Below the pieces are notes generated by a model. That model ran no database searches. It had not been told where the DNA came from and was given only the letters and a program-made list of their open reading frames with translations. A program made the translations under genes and the position numbers. Shown here piece after piece: positions 12,941 through 26,310 of a stretch of 64,000 bases of DNA (its first letter is position 1; each line of letters begins with the position of its first letter). The stretch is from assembly GCF_963576615.1 (NCBI RefSeq), contig NC_088710.1, positions 20,889,114-20,953,113 on the forward strand. The letters run 5' to 3'. The stretch is from Watersipora subatra. Taxonomy: Eukaryota; Bryozoa; Gymnolaemata; Cheilostomatida; Watersiporidae.

Positions 12941-13159
12941 GTTAGACACTTAAGCACAGCGGTGGTCTAGAATGCCAGACCTGCCAACAGGTTGGGGTAG
13001 AATTCTCAAAAAGAGGCTGCTGTTGGTGATAGAAACGACATCCATCCTTTAATTGCTCTTCGCAAATGGACATGTCTCCAATCGTCGAGGTTCCCTTGCC
13101 ATCGGACTTGGACATGTCCAGCCAAGATCATAGAACCATGTTCATGAAACAATGATTTT

Positions 13160-13485
13160 GAAAACACACACAGACTACACTTGGCACACCCAGACCACAC
13201 TTGGCACACTCAGACTATACTTGGCACACTCAGACTACACTTGGCACACTCAGACCACACTTGGCACACTCAGACCACACTTGGCACACTCAGACTACAC
13301 TTGGCGCACACACAGGCTACACTTGGCAAACCGACTACACTTGGCATATGCACAGACAGACTACACTTGGCACCATAACACACAGACTACACTTGGCACA
13401 CAGATTACACTTGGCACACGCACACAGACTACACTTGGCACACGCACACACAGACTACAATTGGCGCACACAGACTACACTTGAA
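13160..13485. repeat. 20-bp minisatellite, about 15 units
   Basis: Units read CAGACTACACTTGGCACACT with length variants in the second half (extra CA dinucleotides). Repeated TTGGCA half-sites resemble NFI half-sites, but that is probably chance. Frames on the + strand are repeat by-products. Confidence 0.93.
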
Positions 13486-14361
13486 GTATGCAAAACGGGC
13501 ATCACACTTCAAGTATGCAAAACAGGCATCACACTTGATTTTTTAGCTATTGCCTACACATGACACTGGAGGAGGCACACCCTTCTCCCGCCGATAACTT
13601 TTACCTACAACTTTTGCTGTACTGGGTCTTCTCTCTTAAATGTAAACATGCATTCGCATCTTCCACTATGTGTTTAGCTAGCTTTGAAGTTTCAACTGGG
13701 ATAAAGAGTTAATGGTGTCAGTGCCATTCATTGGCGGCAGTGGCAGCATGGTGTGGTCTAGAGTGACTGCACTGCAAACTCTCTATCTGAATATTTGTTT
13801 TGTACCACTAGGCCATTGGGCAGGTTTAAGATGAAGCTACATTAAAGTACTCACTTCATGCTGTTATTAGCACTAGTGCTGTCGAATCACTTGAGCAACG
13901 ATGTAAATTTTTCCAGCAGGATTACACGTGTACACATTGTTCACTATCTTGTTTAAAGTGGAAACAGGAAGTGGTAAAAATATTGAAATAAATTGATAAT
14001 AGGCATATTATGTCATTTGTATTTAGTTCATATAGTTTTTAGTATTTAAGAACTAAATATATTTGAACTAGTTTTTGCTCCAGCTTATTAGTAACACAAT
14101 AAAGACTTATCTTGTGCACTTCTATGAGAGGTCAGATTTAGTAGTTGCGACACTTGGAAATTTACTCCAAAAACTTTATTATGAGCCTAAACCTTTGAAA
14201 TACTTAGTAACTGGTGATCGCCTTGATATCAATCCACATATTTTTTTATCAAAAAGCTAGTAATAATAATATATTTTTATAATACAAAAATATAGAACAT
14301 GAAAATACATGTAGTAGCATAATATATAACAGTGAAAATATATAATAAATATGATTTTGTT

Positions 14362-15705
<1,344 letters not shown>

Positions 15706-16139
15706 AATACGTATCGAGTTTCTTTGAGTTCTCTTTTGTTCTTCAAGGAAACGTCAGTAGTGAGATAAAGCTCTGCAAAAAATGAATCAATTATAGCAAT
15801 GTAACAAATGCATGCGTGAAGTGAGCCAAGATAAACAACTCCATAACTGATTTAATGGAGCTGATGCTACTACCAAAGTGTACATGTCAACAAAAGGAAG
15901 CAGTTTCTGATTGTTCTACACTACGTGACAATGATTCTTCTTACAGTATTGTTGGAAATATTCTACTGAATACCTGTGAGAAACTATCTATCTCAAGGAA
16001 AGCCAGCATAAAGTGTTAGATAAGAGTGTTAACTTACCTATCATTCAGCAAATAAATGAGGTGAGAGCCCTAGTTTTATTTTGCAATAGCACTTGACTAT
16101 TACTGTTGGAGAGATTTGACTAAATGGTGTGACCATGTG

Positions 16140-16530
16140 GCTCTCTCTACTTTATAAGCGCTCTCTTAGATACTAGTAAATAGTAAAGTTTGTTTATCTG
16201 TTGCCAAGAGGTTGCCTCCTGTTCTGATTGGCTGGTGTCTTTGCTTGCTTACACAGCCGCTATGCTAGATTAGGAGCGGGTCGATGTAACTGCCAACCGT
16301 CAACCTATCATTCAAGCGGTTGCTAAGCAATTTGTAAACGCTGTATCCGCTTGTCATACCTGAATTAACGCAATAGCGCAGTGTAATTTTCTACTGTTAA
16401 ATTAATCAAGATTGGTAAGCAGTGCTTTTGCACCTTTTGTGCCGTTTCCCATATTTAGGTCATACCTATCATGCTTGCATTGCATGTAGCATTTGTTAAA
16501 TACACTGTCCTTGTCTATAAACAAGAATTT
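16140..16530. promoter_or_regulatory. Shared FOXJ1/IFT25 upstream region with X-box-like and forkhead-like sites
   Basis: Between the divergent starts (15705 and 16686) lie GTTGCTAAGCAAT at 16319-16331, a near-palindrome of the RFX X-box type (GTTGCC half-sites with a 1-bp spacer); GTAAACG at 16334-16340, 2 bp further; TGTTTAT at 16191-16197, overlapping by spacing a pair of GTTGCC half-sites at 16200-16205 and 16211-16216; and ATAAACA at 16517-16523. RFX and FOXJ1 proteins are the known direct activators of ciliary genes, including FOXJ1 and IFT genes. The sites are seen; their use is inference. Confidence 0.5.
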
Positions 16531-16685
16531 ATGCTAATCATTTGTTATGAATAAGTGTTTGTTCATGCTTGATGAAATATTACGCAATTTCTACTTTCAG
16601 AAGCACTCACTTGTGAGCCAGGGATAAAATTTGTCTTGAAAATTCTATAAAGTCTCTAAAGCTGTTGCTCTCTATTGACAGAGAA

Positions 16686-17847
16686 ATGTTTGATATCGCC
16701 TTGGGTGCAGCTGGCACTACAGTTAGCTTAGCCTCCTCTTCAGACCAGAAGTTTCCTCCAGAAAACATTATCGATGGAAAGTCAGACACATTCTGGTTAA
16801 CAACCGGAATGTTCCCTCAAGAATTTGTTCTTACCTTTACATCTGTCATGACAGTAAACAGTGTAAAACTCACGTGTCACAATGTGAGGCGGTTGGCACT
16901 AGAGAAGAGTATGAAGGTAGGTGGGAGTTAAGGGGCGAAGCATGAAGGTAGGCGGGAGATAGGGAGTGGAGCATGAGGGTAGGCGGGAGATAGGGGGCGG
17001 AGCATGAGGGTAGGCGGGAGATAGGGGGCGAAGCATGAGGGTAGGTGGGAGATAGGGGGCGGAGAATGAAGGTAGGCGGGAGATAGGGGGGAGCATGAAG
17101 GTAGGCGGAAGATAAGGGGCGGAGCATGAAGGTAGGCGGGATATAGGAGGGCCTATAGGAATTCTGATAACAAAAACATCAACTCTTTAGGCATTCATAG
17201 ATTAATGCTTTCTACAGATACAGACATCAGAAAACATTTGAGACTTTGATATTATGAGATTGATACCAGTCTGACTAGTATACTACTAGTACATATACAT
17301 ACTGCAATGACTATATATCACCTTATTAATAGTATAGAGTAGACACTATTATGGCTATATATCACCTTATTAATAGTATAGAGTAGACACTATTATGGCT
17401 ATATATCACCTTATTAATAGTATAGAGTAGACACTACTATGGCTATATATCACCTTATTAACAGTATAGAGTAGGCACTACTATGGCTATATATCACCTT
17501 ATTAATAGTATAGAGTAGACACTACTATGGCTATATATCACCTTAGTAATAGTATAGAGTAGACACTACTATGGCTATATATCACCTTATTAATAGTATA
17601 GAACCGACACGTTCTGTTTGACTAATTCTGAATGTCCGTCTGTTCATGTTTCTTGTAGAACAACCCTGTTGACTTTGAGCCGGTGAGAGAGGCTAGCTTA
17701 GAAGGATCCGATGGTGAGATCCAAAACCATGAATTTAACTTGAGCGATGTTAGCGCAAACCATCTCAGATTTAAAATTGAGTCAGGCTACAACCATTTTG
17801 TCTCTATTCATGAGCTACACATAGACGGCAACGCCTCAAGGATGTGA
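16686..17847 (+). CDS. HSPB11: Intraflagellar transport protein 25 (HSPB11)
   Basis: Exons 16686-16916 and 17659-17847 (TGA), joined in phase 0, give 139 residues (human 144). Seen: LASSSDQKFPPENIIDGKS, then FWLTTGMFPQEF in exon 1; NPVDFEP and the LRFKIESGYNHFVSIHEL stretch in exon 2. These match the human stations LATSSDEKHPPENIIDG, FWTTTGMFPQEF, EPVDFE and LRFIIVSAFDHFASVH. The fold is a small beta-jelly-roll of the F5/8C/DOC1 type. The protein pairs with IFT27 in the IFT-B train and moves signalling cargo out of cilia. The first in-frame ATG (16686) follows a possible acceptor CTATTGACAG, so an upstream non-coding exon is possible. The intron holds two minisatellites (about 31 bp and 44 bp units). 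Divergent from FOXJ1, start-to-start 980 bp. Confidence 0.95.
16905..17145. repeat. About 30-bp GA-rich minisatellite, 8 units (IFT25 intron)
   Basis: Units contain GCATGAGGGTAGGCGGGAGA followed by TAGGGGGCGGA. The array begins at the donor of the first IFT25 exon: the donor GTAGGTGGGAG is itself the first unit, so the array may have grown out of the splice site. Confidence 0.9.
17305..17605. repeat. 44-bp minisatellite, about 6.5 units (IFT25 intron)
   Basis: Units contain ATGGCTATATATCACCTTAT, then TAATAGTATAGAGTAGACACTA. The copies are almost identical. The array ends about 55 bp before the second IFT25 exon. Confidence 0.92.
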
Positions 17848-19043
17848 CTCTATCATGGCCTAGCTGTCAGCACTCCAGTCTTTGTTGCAATATTGTCGGG
17901 CAGGCTCATAATTTTATTGGAAAGTGTTAGCATCTGAGGCTTTTAAGTTGAATGATGCAATAGTTTTCAACTCTAGTTAGATGTAGATGTTATATAATGA
18001 CAGCAATTTTTACTCTCAATTTTAAACCACGAGGCAATTAACAAACGGATGATTTTGTGGTTATAGTACAAAAGTATGTATAACTAGGAGCTTACTTCCA
18101 TGCAACATATAAAACAAACTTTAGAATACTCTATTATCCTTGATACATCACCGATTCTAGTACAAATACAATATTTTTTTTAATTTTGGATGCCGCATAA
18201 CCAATATAAACTTGATGTGAACACCAATAAGGTCACATTACGTACTTGTATAAGCTCTTTCATGTCAACTACGTTCAACAAGGGAAATTGTAATTGCTAT
18301 ATTTATAAATCTGTGAATATAAATACTTATTACGTATAACTTTTCTAGCTTCGCTTTCACACAAATAATCACATGATAATTATTGAATCTGAAGCTTCTT
18401 GCTTCAAGTCATCATAACGCGACAGCATGCTGCCACAGCAATTCTTATCATTTATTCCTTCTTGCAAAAATTGATTTGATTTTTGTGTTTTTGTCATTTA
18501 TTTTCATCAACAAAATTAGTTAAACAAAAAAAAAGCTGGAGAAGTGATGAAGCCCATAATACGCAATAGCATAGCTAGTCGAGGCGTTGGGCTTGTCGTC
18601 ATTGTGTAATCAACGTCAATGTTTATGGGTAATTAGGTTTCATTCACCTGTTAAAAGATGCAACTTAAATTCTTTCTTGAAACTGGTCACCTTCTTTATA
18701 CTTTTAATAATCTTAGGGAGTTGGATCCAAAAAATGGCCTGTTGGTAATCCACCCTGCGATGGCCTGCACGAGAAGACGATTGTGGGAGATTTAGACAGA
18801 AATTTGAGAATCGAGTTTGATATATTGTGCGAGTGATGTAATTACAATAAAATTCTGGGTGGGCTTAAAGTATAATGCGGTAGTGAACTGATAGGTAGTA
18901 TGGATGAGGATTTGAAAAGAGGTTTGTTGTGGGTGAGGCGGGTTTTTTGTGTGAATCGTCCTTATCATGCGCTTTTGAAGTGTTATTAAATTCAAAAAGA
19001 TGGATGGGAGGTGCATTGCTCCATGCCTCAATGCAATATGAAT

Positions 19044-21848
19044 GTTTGGAACATAGATATATAAACCTAGATTGGCCAATAGGGAAAAAGCCTGTCAGAC
19101 TTAAATAGCATGACGTAACGCCATTGTATTGTACCCCACGCTTGACTCCACTGTTATTAACAATGGAGCTAATCAAGAGAAGGTGACAAAATCACATTTA
19201 TTTTCACATAAAAACCTTCTTAGATACATAATCCAGTAAACTAAAGCAATTCTGTGATAATATCTGATAACCACCTTAGATTAAAACTATAAAAGCTATG
19301 AATTGTTGCAAACAAGTCATGAGCCATCAAGGCTTTCTTTGCCACCCTCTCCTATCCCCATTCTCTCTTTTCCCCTTCTCCAAAGAAGAAGTGAGAAGGG
19401 GAAAAGAGAGAAGGGAGAAAGGAAAGGGGGGAGCAAATAGCCCACCCACTCAAAGAGCCAGACCCTGGCTAGATAAATAAACTAATATCATGCTGAACTA
19501 AACATGACGAAATATGATGAGCCTGTGAAGTTTTGATCTGATCAGGGAATTGGAATCAATGGCTTTCTTAGCTAGAGCTGGAACGAGACCAAGGAATTCA
19601 GGGTTGGACCAGACTCGGGGTCAGCAATGAGGGCCAAGATCGGGTCGGACCGGGTCAGCATGCGCAATTTTTTATTCATTTAAGGTTAAGAGATAGTTCC
19701 ATTACAGCTTAATGTTGTGACATCAATAAACTGAGATGAAAGAAACCCTTATCACACCAATCATTATATTTTGTGGCTTGGTTTATAGATGCAATCTACA
19801 ATTTATGGCTAGACATTGGTGGATCAATGCTATTCAATGGGTGATAGATTAATGGCATGATTTGGCTAGTGTTTTTATTACAGATTTTGTTTTCAACTGC
19901 TATTACAATCAACAAGAGATTAGTTAAGAAATACTTTACATATATAGAAATAGATAACCCAGCATTGTGGAAAGCAAAAATCCATCACTTCCCTAAAACT
20001 TCTGGTATTAGTGAAAGAAACTAAAAACAAAATAAATTTGCTAGATTGAAGGTTCTTAGACGTGCTTTTAAGTTCCTCAGGATGACCTCGTTGTAAATGC
20101 CTCAATAGTATTGAGGTGGACCGTTCTTTGTAGCTTAAAGGTTGACTTGCAACAAAATTCACATTACAGTTATTTAGTATTAAAATATTCACCATGTCTT
20201 ACTCTGTTGTGTTGTAGGTGCCAAATACGTGGAAATGTGATTACAAGCATTTAAAAGCTCAAAAACGAAAAGCCGCCGTAGATTGGAATCTCTTTATTTC
20301 GATGACGTAGTCATTACAGTTTGGTTATCGTCTTGTCACGTGATGTTCTCACGTGAATTGAAAGGCCAATAAAAAGCTATATATAAAACTTATCATAGCA
20401 CTAGTTTATGACAAACACTTTGGGTTTTACCAAAGTTCCCGTATCAAATATCTATGCTCGCTACTTTACAGTTTTGTTTCGGCATTATTCAATCGTCAAA
20501 TCGTAATCTGATCACATGACCCAATACTTCGAAAATAATTGTTGCAGCACTTTTCGATTATCACAGGTGACCAACAGGCTCGTCATGATTATCAGGCAAT
20601 GATATGTACTCCTTCGAGCTAAGGTTAAAAAGTTTAACGATTTTTTACGGTAAGTTATAAGATATCACTGCTAAAAGTGACAGCATTACAATGACGATAA
20701 AACAGATGTGTAAGAACAATAGACATGGTTTTATTGAATGCGTGAAGTATATTTATAAAGATATTTTGACAAATGAGGTTGCATGAAAGTGTAAACAGAA
20801 ACCATCCTGTAACAACTACGTCCCATTTGAGCCGTTTTGGAAAGCGAATCCAAACTACGGCGGTCTCGTGTGGCTGCGATTAACTGTTCATTTTTTAACT
20901 TTTAAGAGCTTGTAATCACATTTCCACATATTTGGCACCTACAATACAACAGAGTAAGACATGGCGAATCTTTTGATACCAAATAACTGTAATGGGAATT
21001 TTATTGCAAGTCAACCTTTAAACAATAGCATGATGTTGAATCTCAGCAACTTCTCCATGGTAGCACTTAGTGCTAGCCTGGGAAAGTTTTTCACCAATTC
21101 AGCACTACTAAGCAACACTTTCGTCACTTTCTCACTGTGGTTGCAAACCTTAATCACCACAGGCGAAGACAAAGTCAAGCCACCACGATTCTTAACTGTG
21201 ATTAGGGAATTTGTTGCTTGGTTTACATCATAGTTGGTAACATCTACGATGCTAGTGACACAATCATTACATTTCAGCTTTGGTGACCTAGCCAGCTACA
21301 TAGCCAGCTGTAAAATAATCATTCTGTCTCATTTTTGACTTAAGACATACTTGCATACTCATCATATTTAGTCATGTTTAGTTCAACATGATATTAGTCT
21401 ATTTACCTAGCCAGGGTCTGGCTCTTTGAGTGAGTGGGCTATTTGCCCCCCCCCTTTCCTTTCTCCCTTTTCTCTTTTCCCCTTCTCACTTCTTCTTTGG
21501 AGAAGGGGAAAAGAGAGAATAGGGATAGGAGAGGGTGGCAAATAAAGCCCTGATGGCTCATGATTTGTTCGCAACAATTCATAGCTTTAATAGTTTTAAT
21601 CTATGGTGGTTATCAGATATTATCACAGAATTGCTTTAGTTTACTGGATTATGTATCCAAGAAGGTTTTTATGTGAAAATAAATGTGGTTTTGTCAAATT
21701 CTCTTCATAAGCTCCATTGTTAACAACAGTGCAGTCAAGCGTGAGGTACAATACAATGACGTTACGTCATGCTATTTAAGTCTGACAAGGCAACCGATAG
21801 GAATAGCTATTATTGGCCAATCTAGGTTTATATATCTATGGTTTGGAA
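19044..21848. mobile_element. 2.8-kb long-TIR DNA transposon (foldback type) with 8-bp target duplication
   Basis: The perfect 8-bp duplication GTTTGGAA flanks the element at 19044-19051 and 21841-21848. The element (19052-21840) starts CATAGATATATAAACCTAGA and ends with its mirror TCTAGGTTTATATATCTATG. The inverted arms are about 490 bp (to about 19540 and from about 21340) and include a (CT)/(GA)-rich hairpin around TTTTCCCCTTCTC. The middle has no transposase I can recognise and contains the 0.9-kb element copy B. An 8-bp duplication fits hAT or P-like enzymes. It interrupts a LINE between two residues of one frame. Confidence 0.88.
20135..21021 (-). mobile_element. 0.9-kb TIR element, copy B, nested
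   Basis: Ends TTAAAGGTTGACTTGCAAC and its mirror GTTGCAAGTCAACCTTTAA-like (21003-21021). TTAA on both sides could be the target duplication, as for piggyBac-type enzymes. The inverted arms are about 140 bp; the middle matches copy A (10776-11792) in reverse orientation, with landmarks CGAGCTAAGGTTAAAAA, GTGACAGCATTACAATGA and GTTTTATTGAATGCGTGAAG. No transposase. Confidence 0.85.
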
Positions 21849-23119
21849 TTGTATAATAAAAGCAGAGGTTTGTGGGGTAAATATTCAGATGTGCGGTAGA
21901 GTAAGCCGGATAAGGGTTTCAGTTGTTTTAGTAAATATTTGATGTGTTTGTTCCAAGTGAGACTAGAATCAATAAAAATACCTAAGAATTTAGTGTGATC
22001 TGTGTGACAAATTGGTTTGAATGAAAAAGGAAGTTGATGTTGAGTTGGTGTAAAATGATGAGGAAGTGGGCCAGTTACCCGTCTACCTATTTGAACAACC
22101 TTACAAAACGGAGGCTATCTACAGCGGCAGCTGATTTTCCACAATTTTAATGGACTTCGTTTAATTTTCTGGTTTGTTGTCAATATATATGAGCAATCTT
22201 TATTGTGGTAATCAATAGTCATATTTTACAATATGTTTTCCACAAGGTACCACAGCAAGTAAACTAATTAAAAAGCGGTGTACAACAAAAAAATAAAAAG
22301 GAACGCAAAGAAACTATAGTCTAACTAAAAAACTAGTGAATAGTCTAACTAATATAATAATATTGGAACTGAATGCATAAAATATGTAAAACGCCAGCTT
22401 GAGGATTGATATGAGTATTGTTTAAACAAAAAGTGGACAAATAATACCTCTGTGAAAATAGTATGCATACCTATGACAACAATTTTCTAGTTTTGAAAAC
22501 AACGTGTAATATAAAAATGTTAAAATATTTAAGGCTAGATGGTGAATGGTATTATTGGTCAGAGGATAGTAGGTGTAGTTTGAGTTTTGTTTAAAAGATT
22601 GCAGAGGAAGAGTTCTTAAATGAGTGCAAAGATTATTAAATGAATTTAGCAGGTTACTGTTGAATTTGTTGTGGTTTATGGCACTAGGTAATTTGAATCT
22701 GTTTCTGGTTTTGTGACCATGGTTTAGGGTTTGAAAGCTATAGCTCAGATATTTAGGGCAGTTATCGTGGAGTATTGAATGAGCAGTGAGGCAGGTAAAG
22801 TAATGTGATAGCTTAGGTAAGGGAAGAACACAGGTAGTGCTTGTTATTAAGTTGGTAGGTGGTAAGTGATGGTTTTTATGGTCAATGACAGGGCTATTTT
22901 AAAATTAAATTAGATTTGATGCTTCATGCAGTGATAACATACAGAATACCAAATATATGAATCATATAGTAAATAGACTGTAGGTCATTTATTACCATCA
23001 GACAATTGTGAACTTTGGGCATGTCAAGGGGAGGGGAGAAATATAATTGGTGAAACGTGTCATTATACAATAAGGCAAATCGATAAATAATCTGGCTCGA
23101 GGCCCTTGAGAATAAACAT

Positions 23120-23327
23120 TTCATGTAAACTTGTACATTTCATATAGAATTGCACACTTTATTTAGACTTGTACGTTTCATATAGACATACATTTCATAT
23201 AGACTTGTACATTTCATATAGACTTATACATTTTATAAAGACTTATACATTTCACATAGATTTGTACATTTCATATAGACTTGTACATTTTATGTAGACT
23301 TGTACATCTCATGTAGACTTGTACATT
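23120..23327. repeat. About 20-bp AT-rich minisatellite, about 11 units
   Basis: Units read ACTTGTACATTTCATATAG with many variants; the most diverged array in the window, hence probably old. Confidence 0.85.
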
Positions 23328-23634
23328 AATACGACGATTTCTCTCCTGACAAGTGTTAATATGCTTCAAAATTCTGAATGTTCAAATTTATGGTATTCTG
23401 TTATGCACTTCTTTTAACATCTGCAACAGATCGGCAGTTGTACTACTAACTTTTCAACGGAACCTTTACTGCTCCCTTAGAACCAATCGCTTTGTTCGAG
23501 TGTAAGGTATATATTTGTAATAAAGATGTAAAGTACAGTCAATGGTTTGTGCATACAATTAACTGCACTGCATAGGATGAAGCCTTCCTTTGCTCTGCCC
23601 GCTTTTGTTCATCATGCATCCTTATACATGTATA

Positions 23635-23900
23635 TGGGCTAGGCCCCGCCCTATTCTCTCGGAGTCGGACGGTCCTCTCAGTGCTGGCCCGCTAGATGGC
23701 CAGTCATATTACTGCCGTCCGGTGGCCGACCGGTCATGCTCTCAGCCGGGCTGGTCTTTTCTTCCTTCGGCCGATTTGGGTCGTCGGCTACCTCTCGGAC
23801 CGGGTGGGATAAGCCGTCCTTCTGCCAGCAGACCCGGGCTTTTGCTGATTGGTCGTGTCATTGCCCAGCTGGGAGATTGACTGTCGTTCTCTATACATCT
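23635..23900. other. GC-rich island in AT-rich surroundings
   Basis: About 265 bp rich in G and C with repeated TCGGAC, CCGGT and GGCCG motifs and many CpGs, in clear contrast to both flanks. A reading frame of 96 codons crosses it on the + strand but has no motif I recognise. Candidates: a retroposed structured RNA piece, part of a transposon, or a CpG-island promoter. Undecided. Confidence 0.5.
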
Positions 23901-24494
23901 TCGGTAAGTTTACTCCGCAGCTATTAAATAAAATAGCTGAATTAATAGAAAGAAGGTTGGATTAATAGAAAAAAGGTTGGATTAATAGAAAGCTCATAAA
24001 GTAAAACATGATGTTGGATGTGTTAGTGTCACGGAATAAAAAACAATGTCTGTCATATGTTTGCACATAATTATGTCGAAATAAGCAAGTTTGTAATAAG
24101 GAACTATGTTCAAATATTTTATGATGTGATCAGTGGAAGTATGGTGAGCTGGAATAAGGGATAGATTTCAAGCTGAGACATTAATGAAGAAAGTGAGTGT
24201 CTAATACACCAAATTAGACACAAATACAAAATATTTTCAAAAATCTCCCAAAACTGGCAAATTTGTAAGAATACTATCATTCAGCTCAATTAAAAATATG
24301 TGCCAATAGCTTTGTCAAATAAATTACATGTAAAAAACTTTCTTTGTAGGTAGACAGCTATTGGTTTAGCATGTAAATAATGTATATGTACTTACTTTAT
24401 ATTGTTATTGTCATTGATAAAAAGAGATTTTAATGCCCAATTATGCAGGTGCTAGTAATTCCAGGTAATAGATAAGGGATAAGGGGAGGGGAGA

Positions 24495-24544
<50 letters not shown>

Positions 24545-24572
24545 GAGAGGAAGAGAGAGAGAGAGAGAGAGA

Positions 24573-24618
<46 letters not shown>

Positions 24619-24640
24619 GAGAGAGAGAGGGAGAGAGACC
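24495..24640. repeat. (GA)n microsatellite with GGAA interruptions
   Basis: About 145 bp of GA with a few AGGAAG breaks. Ser/Leu-rich frames on the minus strand are artefacts. Confidence 0.95.
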
Positions 24641-26089
24641 AGTATTCATACCGTATCTCCACGCTATGTGTTTACTATGTGATATCCCGCTTTAAGGGAT
24701 AAGTGCGTCTCTCCCTTTTATATTCAGACAGGAAGTTCACAGAGATACGCTATTACAGGAAGCAGTACCTTTGGTGGCCAACCATTTTTGACCATATTTC
24801 ATTTTGTACCTTCAATAGGGTAGTATGTATATGTATACCATTCCACAACCTTTAGTCAGGACCCAACAACATTGTTTCTTTAACTATAACGAGTAGAGTA
24901 CATAATAAACTCAAGTACGGTACTTTTGATTAGACAGGGTACGTTACTATGTTTATATGACATCAGTACTGAAAGTGATAAACATTCGTAACTTAATCAG
25001 CTATGACAAACAATAAAATCTAGCAAAATTCAATATGAATTCCACAAGATTTTATGTAATTACAAGACCTGTACTTAAGTTACGGATAACAAACGATGAG
25101 AGTAAATATGAATCTTGTAAATAATGATAGATGGAATAATAATAATAATAGTAATAATAGATAGAAGTGTAACTGATGGTTAATTTGTAATTAATACGGT
25201 AGCATTTTGGTATAGTTGCAAATAGAGGGTCGATACCCAAGGCACCCAACATAGTTATAGCTTCAATTTCATCTACTTCTTTGATTTTTTTAGCTTCCCT
25301 CAGATTTAGCAACACCTCATACATAATATTTTTGAGCCAATATCCTGATAGCATTAGCCAATCAGTGCATGGTTTGTAATATGTTAATCAGTGCACAATT
25401 TATACAATCATCAGCCAATCAGGGGATAGGTTTTAGTATTTATTTTTAAACTGGCCACCATTTCTAAGAAGTAGGCTATCTATAACCTGGTTACGTTTGT
25501 AAGCTAAATTCTATTGACAAAAAGTAATTAAATGTGTTCTCCCTGAAGGTCACATCAGTGTTACATTGGGATCTTACCAGAGGAATGTAATTGGACAGTC
25601 TGCAGTCTACAAATAAACTGAAAGTTTTTATAACAAAACTGTTTAAATTACTCTGTTGCTATACAAAACTGTTTGTAAATAGTTACTCTTGTGGGTGACT
25701 TGTTACTCTTGTGGCGTTTCGTAATAAAAGTTATACTATAGCAACTTTTATTCAAATATAACCTAATAGGTTATATTCATATAAAACACTAATATTCTCT
25801 AATATTCAGATAACACCAGCTCATGAGAATAGCTGGCAGTAGGTAAGTAGTTTATCATCGATGATAACCTTTTTAAAAATACGAAAAGCTAGTAAAGAAT
25901 ATAATCTACAGTCATAAATCAGGTTTGGAATTTTTTAGCAGCTTTGAATCTGTATAAATCTTTCGATTGCGTTTATGTGCAAAGCCAAGAAATATAGTCA
26001 TGTATATTCAGGCTAACAAAGGTTATCAATTATTACTCCGATTCTGAAATGAAGAGAGAAAACTGCCAACAGTCCACCTAAGCCTATAT

Positions 26090-26310
26090 ATTACATTCTT
26101 CTAACACTGCCATACCATGGGCTAGCATTATCTGGGTAATAGGGACAAAACTACCTACAGCTCATCTAGACCTACAGTATGTTGAATTCTCTTCCATACA
26201 CAGCCATACCATGGGCTGGCATTATCTGGATAATAGGGACAAAACTACCTACAGTCCACCTAGACCAATATTAAACTCTCCTCCATACACTGCCACACCA
26301 TGGGCTGGTA
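26090..26310. repeat. About 90-100-bp tandem repeat, 3 units
   Basis: Three copies share CCATGGGCT(A/G)GCATTATC, then AATAGGGACAAAACTACCTA, then CTCTTCCATACACAGCC-like text. Located 550 bp upstream of the M6PR-like start. Confidence 0.8.

Larger units (their letters stand above)
12467..14361. other. WBP11/FOXJ1 convergent intergenic region
   Basis: Holds the 3' flanks of two convergent genes and two tandem arrays (12775-12940 and 13160-13485), then two copies of a roughly 26-bp sequence with GTATGCAAAAC at 13487-13540. From 13560 to 14361 I see nothing but AT-rich single-copy-looking sequence. TTTATT at about 14176 would be a polyA signal for FOXJ1 on the minus strand. Confidence 0.6.
18640..22090 (-). 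pseudogene. CR1/L2-like LINE, 3' reverse transcriptase region, split by a DNA element
   Basis: On the minus strand 22080 to 21849 reads as the end of a reverse transcriptase domain (KFLGIFIDSSLTWNKHIKYL, then LPHKPLLLLY). After a break occupied by the element at 19052-21840 it resumes in the same frame at 19043 (SYCIEAWSNAPPIHL), then with frameshifts (LQKRMIRTI; LPKIIKSIKKVTSFKKEFK) to about 18640. These stations match the thumb and C-terminal region of CR1/L2/jockey-type elements (FLGV..D..LSW..HI; YGIEVWGN; LQKRIVR; LW.SLP..I). Several frameshifts and stops: dead. Tail and poly-A were not resolved. Confidence 0.75.

Noticed and set aside
6684..13485. CRISPR-like arrays
   Set aside because: The tandem arrays have no unique spacers between repeats, and the genome is eukaryotic.
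13160..13485. NFI-binding cluster in the TTGGCA repeats
   Set aside because: The motif is part of a 20-bp tandem unit, only half-sites are present and spacing follows the repeat; no reason to infer function.
19298..19480. Small ORF in the CT/GA-rich hairpin
   Set aside because: It is inside the inverted arm of the long-TIR element and is of low complexity.
23590..23880. A 96-codon gene in the GC-rich island
   Set aside because: No motif, no splice or start evidence; the frame is better explained by the low stop frequency of GC-rich DNA.
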